The notes: generated by a model from the sequence alone, not told the origin. A DNA stretch of 40,854 nucleotides from Streptomyces sporangiiformans (GCF_005768555.2 NZ_VCHX02000337.1:1-40854); one strand, 5' to 3'; positions 24,279-33,155 are shown, counted from the stretch's first letter. Program-made: numbers and translations.

Positions 24279-24791
24279 GTGACTCCGAGGCTCCGCACGC
24301 CGCATGCGGCCGGCCTGCTGCTGGTGGTGGTCCTGACGGCGACGCCCCCGGTCCACGCTGCGTACGCCAACGAGCCCCGACCGGACGAGCCCCGTCCCGC
24401 CGACTCCCGCGCGGGCAGCCGTCCCGGTGAGGGGCGGGAGAGGCCGGGGCGGGAGGCTGCGCCGTGGTGGGACGAGGACGCCGGCGCGCACCGCCCGGAG
24501 CTCGACCCCGGCGTCCCGGACGCGCCGGTGACCCCGGACAGCCCAGAGGCGACCGCCGACTCCGACACCGGCTCCGACTCAGACACCGGCTCCGACACCG
24601 GCTCGGACGTCGGCTCCGAGCCGTCGCGGGACGCCGCGCCGTCGTCCTCCGCGTCCGACAAACCGGCCGTCGCCCACCCCGTGGGCTCCACGGAACCCAT
24701 GTTGCGGATCCTGCCCCTGGGCAGCGGGCTGGTCCTCATCGGACTCGGCATCGGGCTCGCGTTGCTCGCGCTGCGCGTGCGGCGCGGCTGA
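24279..24791 (+). CDS. Secreted, C-terminally membrane-anchored Asp/Ser-rich protein
   Basis: A 170-residue protein of unrecognised function. The GTG start has GGGAGGAGG 8 bases upstream. Residues 1-30 are a signal peptide (HAAGLLLVVVLTATPPVHA). A charged Pro/Arg/Glu segment follows, then an acidic repeat of SDTGSD units (about 95-115). The last 25 residues are a membrane helix with a basic end (GLVLIGLGIGLALLALRVRRG) after LPLGSG. It resembles the wall- or membrane-anchored small proteins common in Streptomyces, but no LPXTG or LAXTG sortase motif is present. It is divergent from bpa (201-bp spacer with nothing else recognised). Confidence 0.75.
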   Translation: MTPRLRTPHAAGLLLVVVLTATPPVHAAYANEPRPDEPRPADSRAGSRPGEGRERPGREAAPWWDEDAGAHRPELDPGVPDAPVTPDSPEATADSDTGSDSDTGSDTGSDVGSEPSRDAAPSSSASDKPAVAHPVGSTEPMLRILPLGSGLVLIGLGIGLALLALRVRRG

Positions 24792-24849
24792 GGCCCTGTC
24801 CGACGTAAGTCCCGAAGGGCCGCAGAGACCGAAGGGTCGAAGGGAGAGG

Positions 24850-25830
24850 CTACGGGAGCGTCAGCAGCACCTTCCCGATGTTGCCGCCCTCCTCCAGCAC
24901 ACGGTGCGCCGCGGCCGCCTCGGCCATCGGCAGCTCACGGTCCACGACCGGGCGTACGTGACCGCCGGAGATCAGCGGCCAGACATGCTCGCGTACGGCA
25001 GCGACGATCGCCGCTTTCTCTGTGGCGGGGCGGGCGCGCAGTGAGGTCGCGGTGACGGCGGCCCGCTTCGCGAGGAGCGTGGCGATGTTCAGCTCGCCCT
25101 TGACGCCGCCCTGCATACCGATGATCGCGAGTCGGCCGTTGGTGGCCAGGGCCTTGACGTTCCGGTCCAGATACTTGGCGCCCATAATGTCGAGGATGAC
25201 GTCCGCGCCGGCACCGTTCGTGGCGGTCTTGATCTCCTCGACGAAGTCCTGTTCGCGGTAGTCGATGAGGACGTCCGCGCCGAGCTCGGCGCAGTACGCC
25301 AGCTTCTCCTTGCTGCCCGCCGTGACGGCGATCTTCGCGCCGACCGCCTTCGCCAGCTGGATCGCCATGGTTCCGATGCCGCTCGCGCCGCCGTGCACCA
25401 GCAGGGTCTCACCGGGGCGAAGGTGGGCGATCATGAAGACGTTGGACCAGACCGTGCACGTCACCTCGGGCAGCGCGGCAGCCTGCTGGACCTCGATGCC
25501 CTTGGGCACGGGCAGCAGCTGGCCGGCCGGTACGGCGACCTTCTCGGCGTACCCGCCGCCCGCGAGCAGCGCGCACACCTCGTCGCCGACGGCCCACCCC
25601 GAGACACCGGGCCCGACCTCCGCGATCCGTCCGGAGCATTCGAGTCCGGGGTACGGGGATGCGCCGGGCGGCGGATCGTAAAACCCCTGCCGCTGGAGCA
25701 GATCGGCGCGGTTGACCGCCCCGGCCACCACCTCGACCAGCGCTTCGCCCTCGCCGGGCACGGGATCCGGGACCTCGTCCCACACCAGTGCCTCGGGCCC
25801 GCCAGGTTCAGGAATCGTGATCGCACGCAT
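24850..25830 (-). CDS. NAD(P)H-quinone oxidoreductase (MDR family, PIG3-like)
   Basis: A 326-residue medium-chain dehydrogenase/reductase lacking zinc ligands. N-terminal GroES-like domain (MRAITIPEPGGPEALVWDEVPDPVPG, NRADLLQRQGFYDPPPG) is followed by a Rossmann domain with the NADPH-binding HGGASGIGTMAIQLAKAVGA at about 145-164. The closest match is the TP53I3/PIG3 quinone oxidoreductase subfamily, which reduces quinones or acts on enones with NADPH. It is downstream of, and on the same strand as, the K+ channel gene but separated by a terminator. Confidence 0.92.
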   Translation of the reverse strand: MRAITIPEPGGPEALVWDEVPDPVPGEGEALVEVVAGAVNRADLLQRQGFYDPPPGASPYPGLECSGRIAEVGPGVSGWAVGDEVCALLAGGGYAEKVAVPAGQLLPVPKGIEVQQAAALPEVTCTVWSNVFMIAHLRPGETLLVHGGASGIGTMAIQLAKAVGAKIAVTAGSKEKLAYCAELGADVLIDYREQDFVEEIKTATNGAGADVILDIMGAKYLDRNVKALATNGRLAIIGMQGGVKGELNIATLLAKRAAVTATSLRARPATEKAAIVAAVREHVWPLISGGHVRPVVDRELPMAEAAAAHRVLEEGGNIGKVLLTLP

Positions 25831-25920
25831 GCGGCGAGGCTACTCCCGGGAGTTCGGCAGGTCAGGGCCCAGGGCCTTTCGGCGGGCCCAGGGCCCGTCA
25901 CCGACGTCCCCGAACAGCAC

Positions 25921-25952
25921 ACCTAGGACAGGCCCCAGGGTCTGTCCTAGGT
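25921..25952. terminator. 11-bp hairpin overlapping the K+ channel stop codon
   Basis: ACCTAGGACAG (25921-25931) and CTGTCCTAGGT (25942-25952) are perfectly complementary around a 10-base loop. The right arm contains the channel gene's TAG stop. Termination or 3' end stabilisation is likely. Confidence 0.7.
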
Positions 25953-27050
25953 CAGGCGTTTGGTGTCCGGCGCGACCTGTGTATTCGGTGTGGCGCGAAC
26001 GATCGTGATCAACCGGTCGGTCAACTGGAGCTTCCCAATGGCCGGATCGTCGTATCCGAGCACCCGATGCCCTCGTACGACACTGACCACCAGGTCGTCC
26101 GTCTCCCGCACCCCGCGCCCCACCTCGGCCTTCACGACCGGCCGTTCGACGATGTCGAGCCCGCTGCCCTGCTGGATGAGGTCCTCCAGGACCATGCCCG
26201 CGCTGGGGCTGAGCACGGAGAGCCCGAGCAGCCGTCCGGCCGCGCTCGCGCTGGTGATGACGACGTCGGCGCCCGACTGGCGCAGCAGCGGAGCGTTCTC
26301 CTCCTCGCGCACCGCGGCCACGATCTTCGCCCCGCGGTTGAGCTGCCGGGCCGTCAGGGCGACGAGCACGGCGGTGTCGTCGCGCTGCGTCGCGATGATG
26401 ATCTGCCGTGCCTTCTGCACCTCGGCCCGCAGCAGTACGTCGCTGCGTGTGGCGTCACCGACCACACCCGCGTACCCGTCCGCCGTCGCCGCGTCGACCA
26501 CCTTCGTGCTGGGGTCGACGACAACGACCTGCTCCTTTTTCAGCCCCGTCGCGCACACGGTCTGAATCGCCGACCGGCCCTTCGTCCCGAACCCGATGAC
26601 AACGGTGTGCTCCCTCAAAGCCGTCCTCCAGCGGTTCAGTCGCCACTCCTCCCGGGTCCGTTCGGTGAGGACCTCGAGCGTGGTGCCGACCAGGATGATC
26701 AGGAAGAGCACGCGCAGCGGCGTGATCACGAAGATATTGGTGAGCCGGGCGGCGTCACTGACCGGTGTGATGTCGCCGTATCCGGTGGTGGAGAGGGTGA
26801 CGGTCGCGTAGTAGAACGCGTCGAGCAGGTCGACCGCGCCACCGTCGGAATTGTCCGTGTAGCCGTCATGGTCGAAATAGACGATGAGGGCGGTCGCGAC
26901 CAGGCACAGCAGCGCCATCACGACCCGTCTGGCGACCTGACGCCACGGTCGCTGCACTGTTCGACGAGGCAGTTTCACCCGATGGGTCACTATGCGTTCG
27001 TCCGCCTGGCGTGCGATGGCGTCCTGGCCCGGAAGTTTCACGTGAAACAC
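25947..27050 (-). CDS. Two-helix potassium channel with RCK (TrkA-N/TrkA-C) domains
   Basis: A 367-residue MthK/Kch-like channel subunit. Membrane helix 1 is at about 43-60, the pore loop with selectivity filter TTGYGD at 88-93, and helix 2 at about 105-127. A cytosolic RCK domain follows, with Rossmann motif VIGFGTKGRSAI (151-162), then a TrkA-C domain. It would form tetramers gating K+ in response to a ligand such as Ca2+, NAD(H) or a nucleotide. The GTG at 27050 and a second GTG at 27041 both lie in the parS palindrome; GGGGG upstream could serve either. The choice between the two starts changes only three residues. Confidence 0.92.
   Translation of the reverse strand: MFHVKLPGQDAIARQADERIVTHRVKLPRRTVQRPWRQVARRVVMALLCLVATALIVYFDHDGYTDNSDGGAVDLLDAFYYATVTLSTTGYGDITPVSDAARLTNIFVITPLRVLFLIILVGTTLEVLTERTREEWRLNRWRTALREHTVVIGFGTKGRSAIQTVCATGLKKEQVVVVDPSTKVVDAATADGYAGVVGDATRSDVLLRAEVQKARQIIIATQRDDTAVLVALTARQLNRGAKIVAAVREEENAPLLRQSGADVVITSASAAGRLLGLSVLSPSAGMVLEDLIQQGSGLDIVERPVVKAEVGRGVRETDDLVVSVVRGHRVLGYDDPAIGKLQLTDRLITIVRATPNTQVAPDTKRLT
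27035..27048. promoter_or_regulatory. parS: parS centromere site (ParB binding)
   Basis: GTTTCACGTGAAAC is a perfect 14-bp palindrome identical to the consensus ParB-binding parS known in Bacillus and Streptomyces. It overlaps the start codons of the K+ channel gene. ParB-parS complexes organise the origin region for segregation into spores, and in Streptomyces parS sites cluster around oriC, so this places the window near the origin. Confidence 0.92.
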
Positions 27051-27063
27051 CCCCCGATCCGGT

Positions 27064-28446
27064 TCATGTGAGGCATGCCCCGATCCCTGACGTCGCCCAC
27101 GGCAGGTCGAGGATCTCCAGCTCCTGACCGGCGCGCCCGCCGCCGGGCGGGACGACCGCGAGCGCGTCGGCCACGGCGACACCGCGCAGCATGGCCGGGC
27201 CGTTGTAGTGCACTGGCACGGCCCGGTCCTCCCGGAGCACGACCGGGATCAGCCGAGTGTCGTACGGGTGCCCCTGCACCGCTTCATGAACGGGCAACGT
27301 GTACCGCTCCGGGGCCGCACGTCCCGCGAGCGTACGCAGCAGAGGTTCGGCGAGCGTGAGCAGACCGGAGACGGCGGCGAGGGGGTTACCGGGCAGGCCG
27401 ACGAGATACTGCTTCTCCTTGGTGCGGGCCAGGAGCATGGGGTGGCCGGGGCGCACCTTGACACCGTTCACCAGCAGTTGGGCGCCGATACGGCGCAGGG
27501 TGGGGTGAACGTGGTCGACGGGGCCCGCGGCGGTGCCGCCGGTCGTGACGACGAGGTCGGCGTCGGAGCCGGTGACCGCCTTGTGCAGCGCCCTGGCGTC
27601 GTCGCCGAGCCTGCGCACCGCGACGACGTCCGCGCCGAGCGCACGCAGCCAGGGCGGCAGCATCGGGCCGAGCGCGTCCCGGATCAAGCCCTCGTGGGGC
27701 AGGCCCTCGGTGAGCAACTCGTCGCCCAGGACGAGGACTTCCACGCGCGGGCGGGGGACTGCGGCAACAGTGTCGTATCCGGCTGCCGCGGCGAGCCCGA
27801 GCACGGCCGGGGTGACCAGCGTCCCGGGCAGCAGGAGGGCGTCACCGGAGCGGCACTCCTGGCCGCGCGGGCGGATGTCCTGCCCGTGCACGACCTCCCG
27901 GGTCGCCTGCAGCCGGCTCCTGTCGTCGGTGCGGCCGTGCTCGCTGCGGAGGACAGCGGTGGTGTCCTGTGGGATGCGCGCGCCGGTCGCGATCCGGACC
28001 GCCTCGCCGTCGGTCAGCCGCTCCGGCTCGGCATGCCCGGCGAGCACGCCCTCCGGCCGGACGTCCCACGGGCCGGGTCCGGCCACCGCCCAGCCGTCCA
28101 TCGCGGACGTGTCGAACGCCGGGAGGTCCGTGAGCGCGGTGAGAGGAGCGGCGAGGACGAGGCCCAGCGCGGCGTCGAGGGGGACGGACACGGGAGCGGC
28201 TGCTGTGCGGGGGGACCGCTCGGCGATGACGCGGGCTTCCGGCCAGGGGGTGGCCTTGTGGCGGTGCGTCTCGCGCGCCTGCTCCCGGTGTTCCCGCCCC
28301 CCGGACCGCGACGAGGGCGGCGGTCCGGAACCGGCACCGCCTGCGGCCCCGGAGCCGTCGGGCACCTGGGCGTCGCCGTCCCTGACCAAGGCGAGGGCCT
28401 CCTCGACGTCGAGGTCGACGTCCTCGTGCTGCCGACGGGCGGTCAT
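27064..28446 (-). CDS. moeA: Molybdopterin molybdenumtransferase MoeA
   Basis: A 460-residue MoeA, which inserts molybdate into adenylylated molybdopterin to make Moco. The first 75 residues are a charged, Gly/Ser/Arg-rich extension not found in E. coli MoeA. The core begins at WPEARVIAERS, with FDTSAMDGWAV (domain 1 signature). The MoCF-type domain carries TTGGTAAGPVDHVHP (molybdopterin binding), and LVGLPGNPLAAVSGLL is also present. Its ATG overlaps the mobA-like stop in ATGA, so the two Moco genes are coupled. The upstream open frame beyond 28446 is antisense-like and not used. Confidence 0.93.
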   Translation of the reverse strand: MTARRQHEDVDLDVEEALALVRDGDAQVPDGSGAAGGAGSGPPPSSRSGGREHREQARETHRHKATPWPEARVIAERSPRTAAAPVSVPLDAALGLVLAAPLTALTDLPAFDTSAMDGWAVAGPGPWDVRPEGVLAGHAEPERLTDGEAVRIATGARIPQDTTAVLRSEHGRTDDRSRLQATREVVHGQDIRPRGQECRSGDALLLPGTLVTPAVLGLAAAAGYDTVAAVPRPRVEVLVLGDELLTEGLPHEGLIRDALGPMLPPWLRALGADVVAVRRLGDDARALHKAVTGSDADLVVTTGGTAAGPVDHVHPTLRRIGAQLLVNGVKVRPGHPMLLARTKEKQYLVGLPGNPLAAVSGLLTLAEPLLRTLAGRAAPERYTLPVHEAVQGHPYDTRLIPVVLREDRAVPVHYNGPAMLRGVAVADALAVVPPGGGRAGQELEILDLPWATSGIGACLT

Positions 28447-29402
28447 CCCGCGTCCGGGCGGGTATCGGGGGCCGTGGTGTTCCCGGGAGCGGTGGGCTCC
28501 CCGGGAATCTCCCCGGGAGCGGTGGTCTCCCCGGCAGCAGTGGCGTCCTCGGCAGCCCAGCGCAGCGCGAGCGCCGTCGCCCTGCGAGCCGCCTCGGCGA
28601 CCGCCTCGGGCCCTCCCTCGGCCCGCGCCGCCGCGTACCCGACGAGGAACGTCGTCAGCGGCGCCGCGGGCCGGGCCACACCGTGTGCGGCGTCCCGGGC
28701 AAGATCCAGCAGGGCGCCGGTGTCGACGTCGAGGTCGATGCCCAGTTCGTCCTTGACTGCGGAAATCCATTCGTCCAACACGTGCCCATGCTCCCTGATA
28801 CGTGCCCGGGCGACAGCGACGTCGTCCCAGGTGTCGCAGTCGAAGGACGCGACAGGGTCGGCGATACGGGTGAGGTCGAGCGCACCGGTGAGCCGCCGCA
28901 GCGGCAGCCCGGCGAGACCGCCGTGCTCGGCCACGAGCGCGGCCAGCTCGCGGCGCAGCGCCGTGCTCCGGTACGCGGCCACGAGCGGCTGGTCGCGGCC
29001 ACCGGGGTCGGTGAGCAGCGCGCCTTCGGTGGCCGTGGTCCGAAGGGCAGTGAGCAGCCGTCGTACCGTCCCCTCGTCCAGGAACGGCAGGTCGGCCGAG
29101 AGCACCACGACATACCGCGCGGTGGTCCGCCGCAGCCCGGCGTCGAGCGCGGCCAGCGGGCCCGCGCCGGGCGGGTCCTCGCGCGCCCACTCCACCGGAC
29201 GCGCGGTGGTCCTGCGGCCGGCCACGACAACGGTGGTGGCGGCACCGGAGCAGGCGGCCAGGACCCGGTCGAGCAGTGGGCGGCCGCCCACACGCAGACC
29301 GGGTTTGTCCGCCCCGCCGAGCCGCCGGGCGGCACCCCCGGCGAGCACAACGGCGTCATAGACGTCGGCGCGGGGGTCGCCGAGGGGCTCGAACGCGGTC
29401 AC
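28443..29402 (-). CDS. mobA: MobA-like NTP transferase fused to DUF6457
   Basis: A 319-residue two-domain protein. Residues about 15-205 are a MobA-type nucleotidyltransferase (VVLAGGAARRLGGADKP with K33, VVLSADLPFLDEG), expected to convert Moco to its guanine dinucleotide form using GTP. Residues about 210-290 (DEWISAVKDELGIDLDVDTGALLDLARDAAHGVARPAAPLT split here by helices) match DUF6457, a small helical domain often found with molybdenum genes in actinobacteria. The C-terminus is a Thr/Ala/Pro/Gly-rich tail of about 25 residues. Moco guanylylation is the probable role; CTP-dependent MocA activity is the alternative. Confidence 0.87.
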   Translation of the reverse strand: MTAFEPLGDPRADVYDAVVLAGGAARRLGGADKPGLRVGGRPLLDRVLAACSGAATTVVVAGRRTTARPVEWAREDPPGAGPLAALDAGLRRTTARYVVVLSADLPFLDEGTVRRLLTALRTTATEGALLTDPGGRDQPLVAAYRSTALRRELAALVAEHGGLAGLPLRRLTGALDLTRIADPVASFDCDTWDDVAVARARIREHGHVLDEWISAVKDELGIDLDVDTGALLDLARDAAHGVARPAAPLTTFLVGYAAARAEGGPEAVAEAARRATALALRWAAEDATAAGETTAPGEIPGEPTAPGNTTAPDTRPDAG

Positions 29403-29427
29403 CCTCCGAGTATGCGTGCCACCGCGA

Positions 29428-30945
29428 TCACAGGGAACGCAGGAGCATCACAGGCTGTTCCACACAGTCCGCCACATACCTCAGGAAACCGCCCGCCGTG
29501 CCGCCGTCGCACACCCGGTGGTCGAAGGTGAGCGAGAGCTGCACGACCTGCCGCACGGCCAGCTCGCCCTCGTGCACCCAGGGCTTGGGGACGATCCGGC
29601 CCACGCCGAGCATGGCCGCCTCGGGGTGGTTGATGATCGGTGTGGATCCGTCCACACCGAACACGCCGTAGTTGTTCAAAGTGAATGTCCCGCCGGTGAG
29701 TTCACCGGGCGTGAGCGTTCCGGTCCGCGCGGCCTCGGTGAGCCGTGCGAACTCCGCGCTCAGCGACTCCGCGTCGCGGGCATGCGCGTCCTTCACCACC
29801 GGAACGACGAGCCCCCGCTCGGTCTGCGCCGCGAATCCGAGGTGCACCTCCTCGAGCCGGACGAGCTCCCGGGCCTCCATGTCGACCGTCGCGTTGAGCT
29901 CGGGGAAGCGGGCGAGGGCGGCCGTGCAGATCCGGGCCAGCAGCGCGAGGACCGAGATCTTCGGGCCGGCGGCCTCGTTCATCGCCCCCCGCGCGCGCAT
30001 GAGCTCCGTCGCGTCCGCGTCGACCCAGCAGGTCGCGTCGGGGATCTCGCGACGGCTGCGGGCGAGCTTGTCGGCGACGGCGCCACGAACGCCTCGCAGA
30101 GGGATGCGGGTGCCAGGGACAGCAGCGCCGGCGGCGGGAACGCCTGCCGCAGGAACGCCTGCCGCAGGAACGCCGACCGCGGGAACCTCGGCCGCGGGTA
30201 CGTCGGTCGCGCGCGTGCCAGGGGCAGCCGAGGGCTCCGGCGCCACGGGCGCGTACGGCGCCGTCCTGGTCTCCGTCACCCGGCCGCGTGCGCCGGCGGC
30301 GCGTGCCGCGTACTCCACGTCCGCGCGCAGGATCAGTCCATCGGGGCCGGAGCCCCCCAACTCCCGCAGGTCCAGGCCGTACTCCCGAGCCAGCCGACGC
30401 ACCAGCGGGGAGATCACCGGCACGGGACCGTCGATACGGCTTCGGTCCTCGACGCCGGCGCCGCTGTCCGCCTCGCCGCCGGGTGACGACGCCTCCGCAC
30501 TGCCGGGCCCGTCCTGGCGCGTATCCGTGGGACCGTTCTTGCGTCCGTCCTTGGTCCCGGCCTCGGGCCCCTCCGGCGGCTGCCGCCGGGAGTCCGCAGG
30601 GCCGGCCGGCCGCACCCTCCCGCGCCGCGCAGGAGGCGTTCCCGTGCCGTACCCCACCAGTACGTTGCCGGACCCTTCGTCCTCGTGATCGGAGGCGGGC
30701 GCGCCCACCGCCACCGTCAACAGCGGCGCTCCGACGGGAAGTTCCGTTCCCTCCTCGCCGAAGCGGGCCGTGACCACACCGCCGTACGGGCACGGAACGT
30801 CCACCAGCGCCTTGGCCGTCTCGACCTCGACGACCGGCTGGTCGACGGCGACGACGTCGCCGACCTGGACGAGCCAGCGGACGATCTCGGCTTCGGTCAG
30901 CCCTTCGCCGAGGTCGGGCAGCCTGAATTCGAGGACTTGGGCCAT
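29428..30945 (-). CDS. bkdH: Branched-chain 2-oxoacid dehydrogenase E2, second copy
   Basis: A 505-residue E2 acyltransferase. Lipoyl domain 3-78 with K45 (VETAKAL). A long charged and Pro/Ala linker follows, then a subunit-binding domain (VRRLAREYGLDLRELGGSGPDG). A second linker contains tandem VPAAG-type repeats (about residues 245-275). The catalytic domain ends with H476 in FDHRVCDGG. The ATG at 30945 overlaps the E1-beta stop by one base (TGATG). The linker is longer and more repetitive than in bkdC (473 residues). In S. avermitilis the bkdFGH cluster is the one needed for avermectin starter units (literature from memory). Confidence 0.93.
   Translation of the reverse strand: MAQVLEFRLPDLGEGLTEAEIVRWLVQVGDVVAVDQPVVEVETAKALVDVPCPYGGVVTARFGEEGTELPVGAPLLTVAVGAPASDHEDEGSGNVLVGYGTGTPPARRGRVRPAGPADSRRQPPEGPEAGTKDGRKNGPTDTRQDGPGSAEASSPGGEADSGAGVEDRSRIDGPVPVISPLVRRLAREYGLDLRELGGSGPDGLILRADVEYAARAAGARGRVTETRTAPYAPVAPEPSAAPGTRATDVPAAEVPAVGVPAAGVPAAGVPAAGAAVPGTRIPLRGVRGAVADKLARSRREIPDATCWVDADATELMRARGAMNEAAGPKISVLALLARICTAALARFPELNATVDMEARELVRLEEVHLGFAAQTERGLVVPVVKDAHARDAESLSAEFARLTEAARTGTLTPGELTGGTFTLNNYGVFGVDGSTPIINHPEAAMLGVGRIVPKPWVHEGELAVRQVVQLSLTFDHRVCDGGTAGGFLRYVADCVEQPVMLLRSL
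30118..30200 (-). repeat. 15-bp coding repeats in bkdH linker
   Basis: At least four in-frame 15-bp units encode (A/V)-G-V-P-A type pentapeptides in the linker after the subunit-binding domain of bkdH. They are near-identical at the DNA level, so copy number may vary between strains. Confidence 0.75.
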
Positions 30946-31949
30946 CAGTTCTCCGCCTCCCACTGCAGACGCGCCACCGCGTCCAGGATGCGGTCGACGC
31001 CGGGCAGATGGTGCCGCTCCAGCATGGGTGGCGGGTACGGGATGTCGAACCCGGCCACGCGCAGCACCGGTGCCTCCAGGTAATGGAAACACCGCTCGGT
31101 GACCCGCGCGGCGATCTCCCCGCCGGGCCCGCCGAAGCTCCCGGACTCGTGCACCACGACGGCCCGCCCCGTGTGCCGCACGGACGCGGAGACCGTCTCG
31201 TCGTCGAACGGCACCAGGGAGCGCAGATCGACGACCTCGAGGTCCCAGCCCTCGGCCTGTGCCGCCTCGGCCGCTTCCAGGCAGACGGGCAGGGACGGAC
31301 CGTACGTGATGAGCGTGGCGCTCCGGCCGGAGCGCCGCACCACCGCGCGGCCCACCGGTTCAACGGCCGGCGGCTCGTCGGGGTTCCAGGAATCCTTCGA
31401 CCAGTACAGGCGCTTGGGTTCGAGGAAGACCACCGGGTCGTCGGAGGCGATGGCGGCCCGCAGCAGCCCGTACGCGTCGGCGACCGTCGCGGGCGTGACG
31501 ACGTGGAGCCCCGGAGTCGCCATGTAGTACGCCTCGGAGGAGTCGCTGTGGTGCTCGACACCACCGATGCCTCCCCCGTAGGGGACACGGATCGTGAGCG
31601 GCAGGGGCATGGCGCCCCGCGTGCGGTTGCGCATCCGCGACACATGCGAGATCAGTTGCTCGAAGGACGGGTACGCGAAGGCGTCGAACTGCATCTCCAC
31701 GACCGGCCGCAGCCCGTACATGGCCATGCCGACGGCCGTCCCCAGGATGCCCGCCTCGGCGAGCGGCGTGTCCGTGCAGCGGTCCTCGCCGAACTCCTTG
31801 GCAAGCCCGTCGGTGACCCGGAAGACACCGCCGAGCGTGCCGACGTCCTCGCCCATGACGTGGACGGTCGGATCGTCGGCCATCGCGTCGCGCAGCGCAC
31901 GCCCCAGGGCCTGCGCCATGGTGGCCGGCTTCACCGCCACAGTGGTCAT
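30945..31949 (-). CDS. bkdG: Branched-chain 2-oxoacid dehydrogenase E1 beta, second copy
   Basis: A 334-residue E1-beta closely related to bkdB in this window (VHVMGEDVGTLGGVFRVTDGLAKEFG, DTPLAEAGILGTAVGMAM, RVPYGGGIGGVEHHSDSSEAYY, EPKRLYW). The ATG at 31949 overlaps the E1-alpha stop in ATGA, and its own stop overlaps the E2 start, so all three subunits are coupled, more tightly than in the bkdABC operon. The open frame upstream of 31949 is not coding. Confidence 0.94.
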   Translation of the reverse strand: MTTVAVKPATMAQALGRALRDAMADDPTVHVMGEDVGTLGGVFRVTDGLAKEFGEDRCTDTPLAEAGILGTAVGMAMYGLRPVVEMQFDAFAYPSFEQLISHVSRMRNRTRGAMPLPLTIRVPYGGGIGGVEHHSDSSEAYYMATPGLHVVTPATVADAYGLLRAAIASDDPVVFLEPKRLYWSKDSWNPDEPPAVEPVGRAVVRRSGRSATLITYGPSLPVCLEAAEAAQAEGWDLEVVDLRSLVPFDDETVSASVRHTGRAVVVHESGSFGGPGGEIAARVTERCFHYLEAPVLRVAGFDIPYPPPMLERHHLPGVDRILDAVARLQWEAEN

Positions 31950-33097
31950 CGCGCGGCTCCTTCCGACTCGTGGTGCCGCTCCTCGGCGTCCAGCTCGGCC
32001 CGCAACTGCGCCTCCTGCTCCAGGAGTTGGGTCGTCGGCCGGGCGTAGACGTGTGCGAACAGGTCCATGGGGTCGAGCTCCGGGTCCCGGTTCATGCGTT
32101 CGCGCAGGTCGGCGGCCATTTCCTCGGCCTTCTCGCGCGCGGCCCGCATGCCGTCCTCGTCGAGGAGCCCGCGCTCGGTCAGCTCGTGCTCGAGTAGGCC
32201 GATCGGGTCGTGCGCGCGCCAGGCCTCGACTTCGGAGTCGCCCCGGTAGCGCTTGTCGTCGTCGGCGTTCGTGTGGGCGTCGATGCGGTACGTCACCGCC
32301 TCCACGAGCGTCGGACCGCCTCCCGCGCGCGCGTGGGCCACGGCTTCGCTCAGGACCTCGTGCACGGCGGCGGCGTCGTTGCCGTCGACGAGGCGGCCCG
32401 GCATGCCGTAGCCGACCGCCTTGTGGGCGAGGGAGGGCGCGGCGGTCTGCTTGGCCAGCGGGACGGAGATCGCGAAGCCGTTGTTCTGGACCAGGAAGAC
32501 GACCGGGGCCTGCCAGACGGCGGCGAAGTTCAGCGCCTCGTGGAAGTCGCCCTCGCTGGTGCCGCCGTCGCCGACCAGGGCGAGCGCGACCACGTCGTCG
32601 CCCTGAAGGTGCGCGGCGTGCGCCAGGCCCACGGCGTGCGGAAGCTGGGTCGCCAAGGGCGTGCACAGGGGCGCGATGCGGTGCTCACGGGGGTCGTATC
32701 CGGTGTGCCAGTCGCCGCGCAGGAGGGTCAGGGCCTGGACGGGGTCGAGGCCGCGGGCCACGGCGGCGAGCGTGTCGCGGTAACTGGGGAAGAGCCAGTC
32801 GCGCTCTTCGAGGACGAGGGCGGCGGCGACCTGGCAGGCCTCCTGGCCGGTGGAGGAGGGATAGACCGCGAGTCGGCCCTGCTTGGTGAGGGCCGTGGCC
32901 TGCGCGTTGTAGCGACGGCCGCGCACCAGCTCCCCGTACAGGCGGCGCAGCAGACCCGGGTCGGCCTCGGCCGCCGCGTCCGTGCCGAGGACGCGGTACG
33001 GCAGCGCGTCGGGCAGCAGCGGAGCGGGGTCGGTGCGGGGCTGCCAGGCAGGCGGCGGGGTGGGCTTGTAGGCGCCCCGCTGCTCCATGACCGTCAT
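31946..33097 (-). CDS. bkdF: Branched-chain 2-oxoacid dehydrogenase E1 alpha, second copy
   Basis: A 383-residue E1-alpha, first gene of the operon. The ATG at 33097 has AGGAGGT 6 bases upstream. The thiamine-diphosphate motif starts GDGGTSEGDFHEAL and ends in QNNGFAIS; the loop region is YRIDAHTNADDDKRYR. It differs markedly from bkdA in its N-terminus (Pro-rich PTPPPAWQPRTDPAP), so the two complexes may have different substrates or expression. It is divergent from bkdR with a 173-bp spacer holding a TetR-type palindrome and a long dyad. Confidence 0.94.
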   Translation of the reverse strand: MTVMEQRGAYKPTPPPAWQPRTDPAPLLPDALPYRVLGTDAAAEADPGLLRRLYGELVRGRRYNAQATALTKQGRLAVYPSSTGQEACQVAAALVLEERDWLFPSYRDTLAAVARGLDPVQALTLLRGDWHTGYDPREHRIAPLCTPLATQLPHAVGLAHAAHLQGDDVVALALVGDGGTSEGDFHEALNFAAVWQAPVVFLVQNNGFAISVPLAKQTAAPSLAHKAVGYGMPGRLVDGNDAAAVHEVLSEAVAHARAGGGPTLVEAVTYRIDAHTNADDDKRYRGDSEVEAWRAHDPIGLLEHELTERGLLDEDGMRAAREKAEEMAADLRERMNRDPELDPMDLFAHVYARPTTQLLEQEAQLRAELDAEERHHESEGAAR

Positions 33098-33155
33098 GAC
33101 GGCACCTCCTCGAGGGAGTGGTTCGTCGGCGCACCGGTTGTGATGCGCCTCACCT

